From an uncultured Fidelibacterota bacterium (lineage in GTDB: Bacteria > Fidelibacterota > Marinisomatia > Marinisomatales > TCS55): a stretch of 64,000 nucleotides of DNA. Location: assembly GCA_913049685.1 (NCBI GenBank), contig CAJWZD010000010.1, positions 1 through 64,000 on the forward strand, written 5' to 3'. The notes beneath the pieces are model-generated. The model did not search any database. It was not told the origin of the DNA and was given only the letters and a program-made list of their open reading frames with translations. Of this stretch, positions 1-9,870 are shown one piece after another (positions within the stretch are counted from its first letter, which is position 1; each line of letters begins with the position of its first letter). The translations under genes were made by a program, and so were the position numbers.

Positions 1-1
1 T

Positions 2-70
2 TGGATTGAAAACAATTCTTATATTATCTTTGACAAAGGTGAATTTAAATTAATTAAATCTGATGTCTAA
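2..70 (+). CDS. C-terminal end of a CDS truncated by the window edge (...WIENNSYIIFDKGEFKLIKSDV*)
   Basis: Open frame 2 from the window start to TAA at 68-70; too short to identify. Confidence 0.4.
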   Translation, partial: WIENNSYIIFDKGEFKLIKSDV

Positions 71-138
71 ATAGACATCTCTAATTATACGACCAACCTA
101 TTCCACGGTTATTAAAAAAAGTACTTATTTATAGGATC

Positions 139-306
139 TTAAACTTTTGATCCAATTATTTTATATAATGCAAATCCTAAAATTGCAGCTAATAATCCTT
201 TTTTATAGCCATAATCTGTAAAATACAACTCAGATTCTTGTAACCAAGAAAGAATTGCAAACATTATTCCAAAAGAGGATAGATAATTCCAAACAATATT
301 TTTCAT
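139..306 (-). CDS. Small hydrophobic protein, 55 aa (MKNIVWNYLSSFGIMFAILSWLQESELYFTDYGYKKGLLAAILGFALYKIIGSKV)
   Basis: Read manually from the minus strand; ATG to TAA, two hydrophobic stretches; below the length cutoff of the supplied ORF track. Confidence 0.45.
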   Translation of the reverse strand: MKNIVWNYLSSFGIMFAILSWLQESELYFTDYGYKKGLLAAILGFALYKIIGSKV

Positions 307-537
307 AAAATTTTTTTAATAGTTCAAAATGTCTAGTTTTTTAAAACTTTATAACAAAATCTTATTCACATTAATCAATAAAACAAAATCAACATATCAT
401 TAACAAGAAAACAGTAAAAAATGTCTTAAGTGTTAATTTTAAAGAAATAAGAATAATTGCTTTGTAAAAGGATCATGGCTTAAAAAATGATTTTTTTCTT
501 TGAAAAAAATTTAGGATTGTATGGTTACTTAATAAAC

Positions 538-560
538 TGTTTACATACTGTTTATATTAA
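538..560 (+). promoter_or_regulatory. Candidate Pho-box-like direct repeat TGTTTACATACTGTTTATATTAA
   Basis: Two GTTTAYA half-sites 11 bp apart upstream of the response regulator; same arrangement upstream of 14165, 15469 and 18641. Confidence 0.5.
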
Positions 561-688
561 TACTAAAGTGTATTTCAATATTTGTAATCAATTATAGATC
601 ATTTTATTAAAAAATCTGATAAATTTGTATGGACCGATTAGAAATATTAAATTACCAACAAGCAGCCAATAGTTGGAAAGATTATAAA

Positions 689-1372
689 ATGAAAAATAAA
701 ACAGTATTAATTGTTGATGATGAAAAAGATATTAGAAATATTATCAAATATAATCTTGAACAAAAGGGATTAAAATGCATAACTGCTAATGATGGAGAAG
801 AGGCTTTGAAAAAGCTAAGCGATTCTCCTGATTTAATTATTCTTGATATTATGATGCCATCAAAGGATGGCTATGAAGTTTGTCGCACTATTCGTGAACA
901 AGGCAATACCGTGCCAATTATTTTTCTTACTGCGATGGATCGTGAGTTTGATGAGATCAAGGGGCTCGAATATGGTGGAGACGACTACATAAGAAAACCA
1001 TTCAGCCCAAATTTGCTAATTGCTAGAATAAATTCAATCTTTAGAAGGGTGGATAAAATCAAGCAAAAGGGTGCAGTTATAGAATACGATGACTTAAAAA
1101 TTAATATTGAAACCTACATTGCTGAAATTGATGGAAAGGAGCTTACTCTTCCTCGAAAAGAATTCGAGCTTCTAGCCTTTTTTATGTCTCAGCCCAATAA
1201 AATTTTTACCCGTGAAGCCTTATTGTCATCAATATGGGAGGATGATGTTTATGTAGTGGATAGAACCATAGATGTTCATATTAATCGAATTAGATCAAAG
1301 CTTTTAAATTATAAAAATTGTATAGAAACTGTAAAGGGTGTAGGTTATAGATTTAGACCAACAAATAAATAG
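689..1372 (+). CDS. OmpR/PhoB-family response regulator (start likely ATG 689 rather than 629)
   Basis: MKNKTVLIVDDEKD receiver, DIMMPSKDGYEV phospho-acceptor region, KPF motif, C-terminal winged helix (RTIDVHINRIRSKL...VKGVGYRF). Confidence 0.92.
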   Translation: MKNKTVLIVDDEKDIRNIIKYNLEQKGLKCITANDGEEALKKLSDSPDLIILDIMMPSKDGYEVCRTIREQGNTVPIIFLTAMDREFDEIKGLEYGGDDYIRKPFSPNLLIARINSIFRRVDKIKQKGAVIEYDDLKINIETYIAEIDGKELTLPRKEFELLAFFMSQPNKIFTREALLSSIWEDDVYVVDRTIDVHINRIRSKLLNYKNCIETVKGVGYRFRPTNK

Positions 1373-1378
1373 TTTTTA

Positions 1379-2800
1379 TTGCTTAAAATTAGACAGAAAC
1401 TCTTTCTTGCCTTATTTGCGCTTTTATCATTAGGGCTTTTATCTCCAACGTTATTTATAAATCGATCTATTGATCGTGAAGTAAAAGAAGAAATAACAAG
1501 CACCCTTTTATCTCACCTAAAAGCATTTTCATTATATTTATCACAAAATAACTCTCTATCAATTACAGAAATAGCTTCAGATTATTCCAATGCGACCGAT
1601 CTAAGGATAACATTAATCGCAAAAGAAGGCTCTGTTTTAGGTGAATCCGGTTTAAATGAAACCCAAGTATCTCAAATGGATAACCACCTAAATAGACCAG
1701 AGATTCAAATGGCAGATAAAGAAACTTTTGGTGTTGCTACACGATATAGCAGCACTCTAAAAAAAGATTATATTTATGTGGCAATCAAAGCTGAGTCCGG
1801 TCCCGTTTTTTATATTAGAGCTGCTCAAACATTAGATTTTGCTAATTCTTTAATTTCTTTAAGGCAAAGCTATCAGTATAGGATCATATTTCTCGTTTCA
1901 ATGGTATTAGTTTTCTTTACCTTTTTAGTAGATCGCTGGGTAACCTCTCCAATACGTAGGATTGCCAAGGTAGCGGAAAAAATTAAAACTGGTGATTGGT
2001 CAACAAGATCACAAGTTAAAGGTACTGATGAGATCGCAGATTTATCTAGAAGTATTAATGATATGGCAGATACGCTTGGTACTGATATTGCACAAATTTT
2101 AAAAATGAGCGAAGTTAGGTCTGAATTCTTGATAAACGTTACCCATGAACTAAAAACACCTATTGCTTCAATAAGCGGATATATTGAAACACTATTATCT
2201 GGGGCATTGGAAGATGAAAAGGTAAACCGTTCTTTTTTAAAGCGTTCATTAAAAAATACTAGGCGTTTAGAAGCTTTGGTAACAGATCTTGTAGATATTT
2301 CACGAATTGAGACCGGTGAATTAACTATGAATATTTCTCAAATTGATATACTTCCAATTATAGAAGAGTTGGTGCGTGATGCTAGTCTGAGAAACGACAA
2401 TGAAGATATAGAGATAAAAATAAATAACACAATTTCAGACCAGGTATTTGTCGAAGCTGACCCGGATAGAATACACCAAGTGTTTAACAATTTGATCTCA
2501 AATGCTATTCGGTATACCGATAAAGGTCAAATAGTGATGAATATTGAAAGCAAAGGTGACAGGGTGCATTTTTCAGTAAGAGATACCGGTGTGGGCATAA
2601 ATAAAGATTCAATTCAGCGAATTTTTGAAAGATTTTATCGAACTCAAAATGCAAGAAGTAGGGTTAAAAGTGGTACCGGTTTAGGACTTTCAATTGTTAG
2701 GCATATTATAGAAGCCCATGGTGCTAATATTGAAGTAGAAAGTGAGATTGATAAAGGCACAACTTTTTCTTTTGAGTTAAAAAAGATCGATAAAATATAG
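1379..2800 (+). CDS. PhoR-like sensor histidine kinase
   Basis: Two TM segments, HAMP, HELKTPIASISGYIETL H-box, N/G1/G2 boxes (GTGLGLSIVRHIIEAHGA); TTG start; directly follows the response regulator. Confidence 0.9.
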   Translation: MLKIRQKLFLALFALLSLGLLSPTLFINRSIDREVKEEITSTLLSHLKAFSLYLSQNNSLSITEIASDYSNATDLRITLIAKEGSVLGESGLNETQVSQMDNHLNRPEIQMADKETFGVATRYSSTLKKDYIYVAIKAESGPVFYIRAAQTLDFANSLISLRQSYQYRIIFLVSMVLVFFTFLVDRWVTSPIRRIAKVAEKIKTGDWSTRSQVKGTDEIADLSRSINDMADTLGTDIAQILKMSEVRSEFLINVTHELKTPIASISGYIETLLSGALEDEKVNRSFLKRSLKNTRRLEALVTDLVDISRIETGELTMNISQIDILPIIEELVRDASLRNDNEDIEIKINNTISDQVFVEADPDRIHQVFNNLISNAIRYTDKGQIVMNIESKGDRVHFSVRDTGVGINKDSIQRIFERFYRTQNARSRVKSGTGLGLSIVRHIIEAHGANIEVESEIDKGTTFSFELKKIDKI

Positions 2801-2812
2801 CATAGATAAAAA

Positions 2813-3886
2813 ATGAATATTGTTGCACTAAATTCATCAAAAAACTGGGGCGGGAACGAGCGTTGGCTTACTACGGCTTTGAACGGATTGTCAAGCAAAG
2901 GTCACCAAATTTATTTGATTAAGAGACATAATACCGATCACTGGAATAGTTTGAGTGCATCTATAAATGTAATAGAAGCTCCGTTTACGAACGAACTTAG
3001 TATTAAAACAAAAGCAATCATTCGAAATACAATTAAAGAACGAAATTCAGATATACTCTTATCTACAAAGCGAAAGGATTATGTCCTAGGGGCTCAAATC
3101 AAAAATAAGAACAATATTTCTCATATAATGAGACTGGGTATCTCACGACCTATTTTAAAAAGAGATGTTATTCAACGGTATGTTATTTCAAAAAAGGTTG
3201 ATGGAATTATTGTAAATGCACAATCATTAAAAAGTGAATTATTAAACTATAGTTTTATAAAAAGTAATTTCAATCCTGATGATATAGGATGCATCTATAA
3301 CGGTTATGACATTACCAATTCTAAAACTCCGAGATCTAAAAAAATTCGATCAACATTATTAATCAGAAGCGCTGGTAGATTAACAATTCATAAGGGGTAT
3401 GATATACTTTTATCGGCCCTCGATTCAATAAATGACTTGCAGACAAAATATACTTTAGAGATTGCAGGGGAAGGTCCAGAAGAAAAAAGACTTAAAGCGC
3501 TTATAAATAATTACAACTTAGAGTCGCATTGTAAGCTCGTTGGTGAAAAAAAGGATGTAGTAAGTTTTTTTAGTGGAGCAGATCTTGTGGTCATTCCCTC
3601 AAGATCGGAAGGAATTCCAAATACACTCTTTGAGGCCTGGATGGCAAAAAAACCAGTTATTGCGACAACCGCGGGAGGCACCTCAGAGGTTGTGGATAAT
3701 ATGAAAGATGGAATAATTTGCGAGCCAAATTCAGAAAATTTAATGAACGTATTAAAAAATTATTTAAACAACCGAAGTGATTTTAAAGAAATGGGTTTGA
3801 ACGGGTATAATAAGCTGGTACAATCTTTTTCAATGGACAAAATGACAAGAAACCTTGAGCAATACCTCATGGGTTTTATTGATTGA
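2813..3886 (+). CDS. Glycosyltransferase family 4-like
   Basis: SAGRLTIHKGYDILLSAL, ADLVVIPSRSEGIPNTLFEAWMAKKPVIATTAGG: GT-B fold donor-site motifs. Confidence 0.85.
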   Translation: MNIVALNSSKNWGGNERWLTTALNGLSSKGHQIYLIKRHNTDHWNSLSASINVIEAPFTNELSIKTKAIIRNTIKERNSDILLSTKRKDYVLGAQIKNKNNISHIMRLGISRPILKRDVIQRYVISKKVDGIIVNAQSLKSELLNYSFIKSNFNPDDIGCIYNGYDITNSKTPRSKKIRSTLLIRSAGRLTIHKGYDILLSALDSINDLQTKYTLEIAGEGPEEKRLKALINNYNLESHCKLVGEKKDVVSFFSGADLVVIPSRSEGIPNTLFEAWMAKKPVIATTAGGTSEVVDNMKDGIICEPNSENLMNVLKNYLNNRSDFKEMGLNGYNKLVQSFSMDKMTRNLEQYLMGFID

Positions 3887-3896
3887 TATTATTTTT

Positions 3897-4946
3897 ATGT
3901 CAGATGCTAAACCAAATACCCCTACGCTGAATCGCCGTAGAAAATTTATTATAAATTTTCAAAATAAACTGTACAAGAACCTTGACCAAAAGAAAATACC
4001 CGATTCAATTTCAAGTATCATAATTTTCGCTCAAGAGAAGTTGGGAGATGCAATTTTACTGCTTCCATTTTTGAATGCTTTTCACAAGCGATTTCCAGAT
4101 GCGGTAATTGATTTATGCTGTACTTATTATAATAAAAAGGTGTTTGAGGGGATACCGTTTATAAGAAACTGCCTTATCTACCGTCCTTATAATCCACGAT
4201 TTGCTAAAATGATTCGATCTGAGAAATATCAGATTTTGTATAACCCCAAAAGCGGTCCATCAAAAACTTTTCATCAAATGACAAACAAGGTAAATGCTGA
4301 TGTTAAAGTGTGCCTTGACAATGAATACAATAATCCTATTTATAATTATTATCTTCCCAATGACAACACAAAGCATATTGTAGACAAGTACTGCGAACTA
4401 CTCTTTTATTATGATCCACATACTTCTATTACCAATTGGTTGCCAGATTATTTTTATCAATTTCCATCTAGTATAGATAAAAAAAAATACCTGACCGTAA
4501 ATATGAGCGCAGGAAGTCAAAATAGACGATTACCTGTAGATAAATGGATTAAGATCTTTTCACATATTTTAGAAGATAATAACATTCACCTAGCCTTGTT
4601 TGCGTCAAAAAAAGAATCAAAAGACGCTAAAAAAATTAAAGGAATATTTAAAGAGAAAATATATTATCCCTTAGAATCACCTAATCTTTACTATGCTTCT
4701 GGAATTATTAATGATTCTGAGATGTTAATATCGCTAGATACATCATTAATTCATTTAGCTTCTGCTCTAGGCAAACCTGTTCTCGGTTTATATAACAATG
4801 ATATGCTTAATCATACACGATATAGTCCATACAGCACAATTTCTGAATCTGTAATTTCTGATACTGAATTCATTCGAGATATTGAGCTCCCATCAATAAT
4901 TGATTCGTATTCAAAACTTATTGCTAAAATTAAAAAAATTAGATGA
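3897..4946 (+). CDS. Glycosyltransferase family 9 (heptosyltransferase-like); ATG 3897
   Basis: EKLGDAILLLPFLNAFHKRFPDAVIDL and ISLDTSLIHLASALGKPVLGLY are typical of GT9/ADP-heptose LPS heptosyltransferases. Confidence 0.8.
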   Translation: MSDAKPNTPTLNRRRKFIINFQNKLYKNLDQKKIPDSISSIIIFAQEKLGDAILLLPFLNAFHKRFPDAVIDLCCTYYNKKVFEGIPFIRNCLIYRPYNPRFAKMIRSEKYQILYNPKSGPSKTFHQMTNKVNADVKVCLDNEYNNPIYNYYLPNDNTKHIVDKYCELLFYYDPHTSITNWLPDYFYQFPSSIDKKKYLTVNMSAGSQNRRLPVDKWIKIFSHILEDNNIHLALFASKKESKDAKKIKGIFKEKIYYPLESPNLYYASGIINDSEMLISLDTSLIHLASALGKPVLGLYNNDMLNHTRYSPYSTISESVISDTEFIRDIELPSIIDSYSKLIAKIKKIR

Positions 4947-6052
4947 AAATTGCCTATGTCACAAAAGCGCACTGGGGTGATAATAGTCCTGGTGTAATAT
5001 TTTCATATTATCAAGCGCGCAGCTTTGTAGAAAACAACCATGATATATCATTAATTATGCAGCACCCAAAGCGCGCTGTTGATAATAAAAACGATCTTAA
5101 TAAAGTCAATCCAATTGACATAAAATTATTGTCCAACAGACTCGGACCATTTAAAGCCAACGAAATATTTTACCGAAGAGCAAACTCACTAATACTTTCT
5201 AATAATTATGATATAGTGTTTACCCGCGACCCAGGTTATCTACCTAGCTTGGTTAGATTAAAAGAACATGAGAAAAAAGTATATTACCAATCTCATAATT
5301 TTTATATGGATTTTTCAAAGCATGAATACACGCAGAGTGTGAATAGAAAAAAGTTTAATAAATATGAAAATAAATATCTTAATTCACTCAATGGGATGAT
5401 GACTTTAAACACTCCACAAAAAGAGCTTTACGAAAAGTATGTAGACATACCAGTTACAGCATGTCCCCCCGGTCTGAATAAGTTCTCATCTAAATCAAAA
5501 TTTGAAAATAAAGAAGTTGTGTATTGTGGTAGCTTTCAACCTTTAAAGGGAATCGAGATGATTTTAGATACTTATAAAAATAAATCATTCGATTTTAGCC
5601 TAACTCTCATTGGGGGGAGGAATCAGCAAGAACTATCTTATGCAAAAAATTTAATTGGAGAAAAAAATATCAGAAATATTAAACTTAAAGGATGGGTATT
5701 TTATGAAGATTTAGAAAATGTCATATCTAATGCTTCAGTTGGTCTCATGCTATTACCAGATAATTTTTATAACAAATATTTAACCGCTCCCAATAAACTT
5801 TTTGATTATATATCTATGGGATTGCCTGTTGTATGTTCGGACTTACCATCCGTAAGAAACTTAATACCAAGCGGACATACAGGGGTAATTTTTATACCTC
5901 CTGGAGATCACAAAAAATGTAATAAAGAAATTGAAAAGTTGTTAACCAATGAAGCTTATTACAATGAATTACAACGATCGAATATTTTACTATCAGAAAA
6001 CTTGCTGTGGAAGAAACAAACCGAAACACTCATCAAAGCAATGATGAGCTAG
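4943..6052 (+). CDS. Glycosyltransferase (GT4-like)
   Basis: VVYCGSFQPLKGIEMIL, NKLFDYISMGLPVVCSDLPSVRNLI. Confidence 0.8.
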   Translation: MKIAYVTKAHWGDNSPGVIFSYYQARSFVENNHDISLIMQHPKRAVDNKNDLNKVNPIDIKLLSNRLGPFKANEIFYRRANSLILSNNYDIVFTRDPGYLPSLVRLKEHEKKVYYQSHNFYMDFSKHEYTQSVNRKKFNKYENKYLNSLNGMMTLNTPQKELYEKYVDIPVTACPPGLNKFSSKSKFENKEVVYCGSFQPLKGIEMILDTYKNKSFDFSLTLIGGRNQQELSYAKNLIGEKNIRNIKLKGWVFYEDLENVISNASVGLMLLPDNFYNKYLTAPNKLFDYISMGLPVVCSDLPSVRNLIPSGHTGVIFIPPGDHKKCNKEIEKLLTNEAYYNELQRSNILLSENLLWKKQTETLIKAMMS

Positions 6053-6054
6053 TT

Positions 6055-7212
6055 ATGAATATCGCAATTATTACCGGTCATTTTCCGCCCAGTAAAGGAG
6101 GGGGTATTGCAGAATGGGCCCTTGGAATAGCTAGAGAGCTCCCAAAGCTTGGTCACACCACCTCTGTTTATGTGACCCACCGTAAAGATAGAGACTTAGC
6201 TATTCATAAAGAAGAGCAATTTGAATGCAGGCCGATGTATGGAAGGAATTGGCACGAGTTTCACCGATTTTATGCTGGGTATTATATGTGGAAAATATTA
6301 AAAGAAAATCCCGAGACTATATTTATAGTAACTACCTGGGGAATGGCTAAGGCATTTAATTTTCTAAAAAAACGTTACCCTAAAAGCAAAATGATTGTTG
6401 TTGCCCATGGTCTGGAAATTACCCGCCTAAAATCATTAAGAGAACTAAAGACAATGACAAAAGTTGTTTCTTCATCGGATCTAGTATTGTCTGTTAGCAA
6501 GTTTACCAGGGATGAAATTATTAATAGATTAGATGGAATAGATACTAATCATGTAAAATTTCTACCAAATGGAGTTGATACAAATAGATTCTTTCCAAGT
6601 GGAGTTGACGATGCTTTTTTACAGAAATACAGTATACCTGTTGGCTCAGATATAATATTAACTCTTGCACGAATAATAAAGAGAAAAGCTCACGATGATG
6701 TTATTAAGGCCATACCAGATATTCTTACGGAATTTCCCAAAGCCCATTATGTTATTGCTGGTCCTCACAGAAAAAAAGATCCGTACTTACATTATTTAAA
6801 ACAATTAACTAAAGAACTTTCAGTAGAGAAGCATGTGACATTTATTGATTTCATACCTGAAGAAGACCTAAAAAAGATATACTCTGTTAGCAAAGTTTAT
6901 GTGATGGCAAGCAGAACCTTACATGAAACTGGTGACAGTGAGGGTTTTGGTATTACTTTTTTAGAGGCTAATGCATGTGGATGTCCTGTTATAGGAAGCT
7001 ATGAGGGAGGTATTCCTGATGCAGTTGAAAATGAAATTAATGGACTTTTAGTTCCATCGGACAGTCCCAATGACATTTCTAAATCAATTAAGAAATTATT
7101 CTCAAATGAAGACTATAGAAAAAATATAGCAAAGATGGGGATGGCAAGAGTTTCAGAAAAGTTTACCTGGGAAAAATTAACAATACAAATGCTAGACATG
7201 ATCAATAGTTGA
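6055..7212 (+). CDS. Glycosyltransferase family 4; start likely ATG 6055
   Basis: MNIAIITGHFPPSKGGGIAEWALGIARELPKLGH, FLPNGVDTNRF, EGFGITFLEANACGCPVIGSYEGGIPDAV. Confidence 0.88.
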   Translation: MNIAIITGHFPPSKGGGIAEWALGIARELPKLGHTTSVYVTHRKDRDLAIHKEEQFECRPMYGRNWHEFHRFYAGYYMWKILKENPETIFIVTTWGMAKAFNFLKKRYPKSKMIVVAHGLEITRLKSLRELKTMTKVVSSSDLVLSVSKFTRDEIINRLDGIDTNHVKFLPNGVDTNRFFPSGVDDAFLQKYSIPVGSDIILTLARIIKRKAHDDVIKAIPDILTEFPKAHYVIAGPHRKKDPYLHYLKQLTKELSVEKHVTFIDFIPEEDLKKIYSVSKVYVMASRTLHETGDSEGFGITFLEANACGCPVIGSYEGGIPDAVENEINGLLVPSDSPNDISKSIKKLFSNEDYRKNIAKMGMARVSEKFTWEKLTIQMLDMINS

Positions 7213-7647
7213 CTTGAGAGAATATCCGGTTAAGCTTTTATACGCTTTTTTATATTTCTTAATTTTTTGCTTATCAACTTTTGATGAGGTTCTATTCTGT
7301 TTTCTTCGTAAATAATTGTCAGTCAAATCTGCAAGCTTAACAGTCGTAGCGAGTTTATTCGTTTTTATATTATCTATATAATTAAAATATTTCTGCCCTT
7401 TTTTTCTTGATAAGAGGTCAACAGCTTTACATACTTTTGGGTCAAAGCCAATATCTTCAAGTTCTTGTATAGTTATTTTTCCAGACTCAACAACATCATG
7501 TAGCACCGCAACGGTTCGTGAGCGATTATTTTTCATTAAAGACATAACTCTTATCGGATGCATTATTGCTGGTTCTCGATTACGACCTTTTTTGCCTTTA
7601 TGAATCTTTGCCGCAATAATAATCGCTTTATTAAGTGAGTTTTTCAT
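7192..7647 (-). CDS. HD-domain hydrolase, RelA/SpoT hydrolase-like
   Basis: HPIRVMSL...AVLHDVVESGKITIQEL resembles the SpoT/MESH1 HD signature; convergent with the GT operon. Confidence 0.7.
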   Translation of the reverse strand: MKNSLNKAIIIAAKIHKGKKGRNREPAIMHPIRVMSLMKNNRSRTVAVLHDVVESGKITIQELEDIGFDPKVCKAVDLLSRKKGQKYFNYIDNIKTNKLATTVKLADLTDNYLRRKQNRTSSKVDKQKIKKYKKAYKSLTGYSLKSTIDHV

Positions 7648-7694
7648 AACTTTGTTTACCGAAGTAAGTAACTTTTAAAATATATCAATATATC

Positions 7695-8528
7695 ATGATA
7701 ATCTACAATAGAACAGAGTATTCAGAATTAACTAATTCGCAATATCGAAAAGAAAAAAGGCGTTTACAGATTGAGCTTTTGAAATTGCAAGAATGGACGA
7801 TTGACACTAACCAAAGAATCGCGATACTTCTTGAAGGTAGGGATGCTGCGGGTAAAGGGTCCACAATACAACGATTTATAGAAAATCTTATGCCTAAGGC
7901 TACCAAAATAGTTGAGTTAGGAGTTCCAAACAAAAAACAAGAAAAAAATTGGTTTAAAACATGGGAGAAAAGGTTACCAAAAAAGGGAACCATCACATTT
8001 TTTGATAGGAGCTGGTATTCTAGGGCGCTTATTCAGCCAGCAATGGGATATTGTTCAGAGAACCAATATAAATACTTTATGAAGAAAGTAAATAATTGGG
8101 AAAATACACTGATAGAAAAAGGATTAAAGCTGATAAAAATATATCTTTCAATATCAAAAGAAAATCAGAAACTGCGGTTTCAGTTTCGAAAAGATCACGA
8201 TCTAAAATATTGGAAACTGTCAACAAATGACTGGAAAGCACATAAAAATTGGCAACTACTTACAGATTATAAAGAGCAAATGTTTGAGCAGACATCTACA
8301 AAAATAGCTCCTTGGGTTGTAATAAATTCTGATAATAAGATGATAGCTAGATTAAATGCGATAAGGTACGTTTTATCAGATATTGAATATCCAAATAGAA
8401 AAAATTTGAAACCTAAGAAATGGTCAAAAGAATCTCCTGTTTATAATATTTCGCTTTTCAATACACAATTTAATAATCTTAATCGCGAACAATATGAGTT
8501 GTTGAATAGGCTCAAAGGTCACGAATAA
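7695..8528 (+). CDS. ppk2: Polyphosphate kinase 2 (PPK2 family)
   Basis: ILLEGRDAAGKGSTIQRF (Walker A), TFFDRSWYSRA (Walker B), KIYLSISKENQKLRFQFR... Confidence 0.93.
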   Translation: MIIYNRTEYSELTNSQYRKEKRRLQIELLKLQEWTIDTNQRIAILLEGRDAAGKGSTIQRFIENLMPKATKIVELGVPNKKQEKNWFKTWEKRLPKKGTITFFDRSWYSRALIQPAMGYCSENQYKYFMKKVNNWENTLIEKGLKLIKIYLSISKENQKLRFQFRKDHDLKYWKLSTNDWKAHKNWQLLTDYKEQMFEQTSTKIAPWVVINSDNKMIARLNAIRYVLSDIEYPNRKNLKPKKWSKESPVYNISLFNTQFNNLNREQYELLNRLKGHE

Positions 8529-8553
8529 ATTAGTTTTTCATTTTCAATAAAAT

Positions 8554-8584
8554 AAAAAAGGCTGGAATTGATCCAGCCTTTTTT
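8554..8584. terminator. Bidirectional Rho-independent terminator
   Basis: AAAAAAGGCTGG-aattgat-CCAGCCTTTTTT between convergent genes. Confidence 0.85.
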
Positions 8585-8609
8585 ATTAATTAAGATTTAA
8601 TTAAATCTT

Positions 8610-9845
8610 TTACTTAGCCCACGAAGACTTGAGAAGTGCAACCGATGGATCTTCCGTGTTTGAGACAAGAACGTATCCATTTTTATATGCAAGTCCTTCG
8701 GGTTCTCCAGCACTAGTTCCTGCAGTGTCACCGGTATAGTCATTCATTTCAGTGATAGCTCCAGAATCATATTTAGGATTTGCTGGGTCAGTAATATCAT
8801 ACACAACTACTGCTCCCGCATCTTGCAGGGTTGTTAAAACGAATGCTTTGTCACCGGCCTCAACTATTACAACTTCTTCAGGCTCAATTCCTTTTCTCCT
8901 ATCATCCCAATCCCAGTTGCTAGGAAGATCATCTGCCATCCTAATGAACCTTTGCGTTACAGGTTTTCCGCTACCATCTAATGAATGGACTCCAATGGTT
9001 CCATCGTATTCCCCTGCAGTACATATCAATGTACCATCAGAATTGACCCATATTCCATCTGGTTCATGTTCAGGGTTAGAGTACGTAACTTTATTTTGTA
9101 AAACATCTGGTGGATTGGATAATGAAAACCAACCCATCTCATTAGACTCTTGAAGTGTCATATAAACGGTATCACCGTTTGGTGCAATTTTTACACCTTC
9201 AGGCTCTGCCAGGTTTCCATTCGATCCTGTATGGGATATTTTCATATCTTTAACAAGAGATGCTTTGTCAATACCTGCGCTTATATCGTAGACAGATACT
9301 CCAGGAAAACCAAGACTTTGACATCCACCATCAACACCGTCTTCATAATCAAACTCATTTACTACAACTACAAATTTGTTATCAACAGCAATATCAACAG
9401 CGTCGGGGTTAAATCCAAGTTCATATGGACCGTATTTTTGTAGAGTTGAGGTGTCAATTAAGTAGAGTTCTCCTCTTAAGCATGCACCCTTAGAAACCAC
9501 TACAGCTAAAATTGATTCATCGACACTAACGTCAATTGAGGAAGCATCGGCATCAGCATCTTGGGTTATTTGAACACTTTGACCGCTCATAGTTATTCCG
9601 GAAGGGGTGATACTTATGAAATCAACAGAATTTTGTCTAGAATTAACAATGACACCCAATTCATCAGTAACGAATCGAATTAATTCAGGCTGAGACTGGG
9701 TTCCGTCACCAGTAGTAATCTTATCAACCATTGTAATGCTAAAACTCTCAACAACAAGTTGTTCTTCTGCTTCTTTATCTTCACATCCACTTATTAACAG
9801 AGCGATGATTAAGAGACTTTGAATATAAGTATATTTAATTTTCAC
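8610..9845 (-). CDS. Lipoprotein with beta-propeller (choice-of-anchor I-like)
   Basis: Lipobox LLISGCEDKE; repeated blades (EPEGVKIAPNGDTVYMTLQESNE..., EPEGLAYKNGYVLVSNTEDPSVALLK). Confidence 0.7.
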   Translation of the reverse strand: MKIKYTYIQSLLIIALLISGCEDKEAEEQLVVESFSITMVDKITTGDGTQSQPELIRFVTDELGVIVNSRQNSVDFISITPSGITMSGQSVQITQDADADASSIDVSVDESILAVVVSKGACLRGELYLIDTSTLQKYGPYELGFNPDAVDIAVDNKFVVVVNEFDYEDGVDGGCQSLGFPGVSVYDISAGIDKASLVKDMKISHTGSNGNLAEPEGVKIAPNGDTVYMTLQESNEMGWFSLSNPPDVLQNKVTYSNPEHEPDGIWVNSDGTLICTAGEYDGTIGVHSLDGSGKPVTQRFIRMADDLPSNWDWDDRRKGIEPEEVVIVEAGDKAFVLTTLQDAGAVVVYDITDPANPKYDSGAITEMNDYTGDTAGTSAGEPEGLAYKNGYVLVSNTEDPSVALLKSSWAK

Positions 9846-9870
9846 TATAATTAACTCCTATTTTTAGTTT

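Noticed and set aside
62-79. GATGTC-taaata-GACATC inverted repeat at the end of the first partial CDS
   Set aside because: Short six-base stem without a T run; may be chance
2644-2898. Minus-strand ORF antisense to the histidine kinase end
   Set aside because: Fully overlaps well-supported coding sequence; composition follows the sense codon pattern
8752-9443. Plus-strand ORFs (133 and 97 aa) antisense to the beta-propeller
   Set aside because: Opposite a clear lipoprotein gene; no recognisable domain
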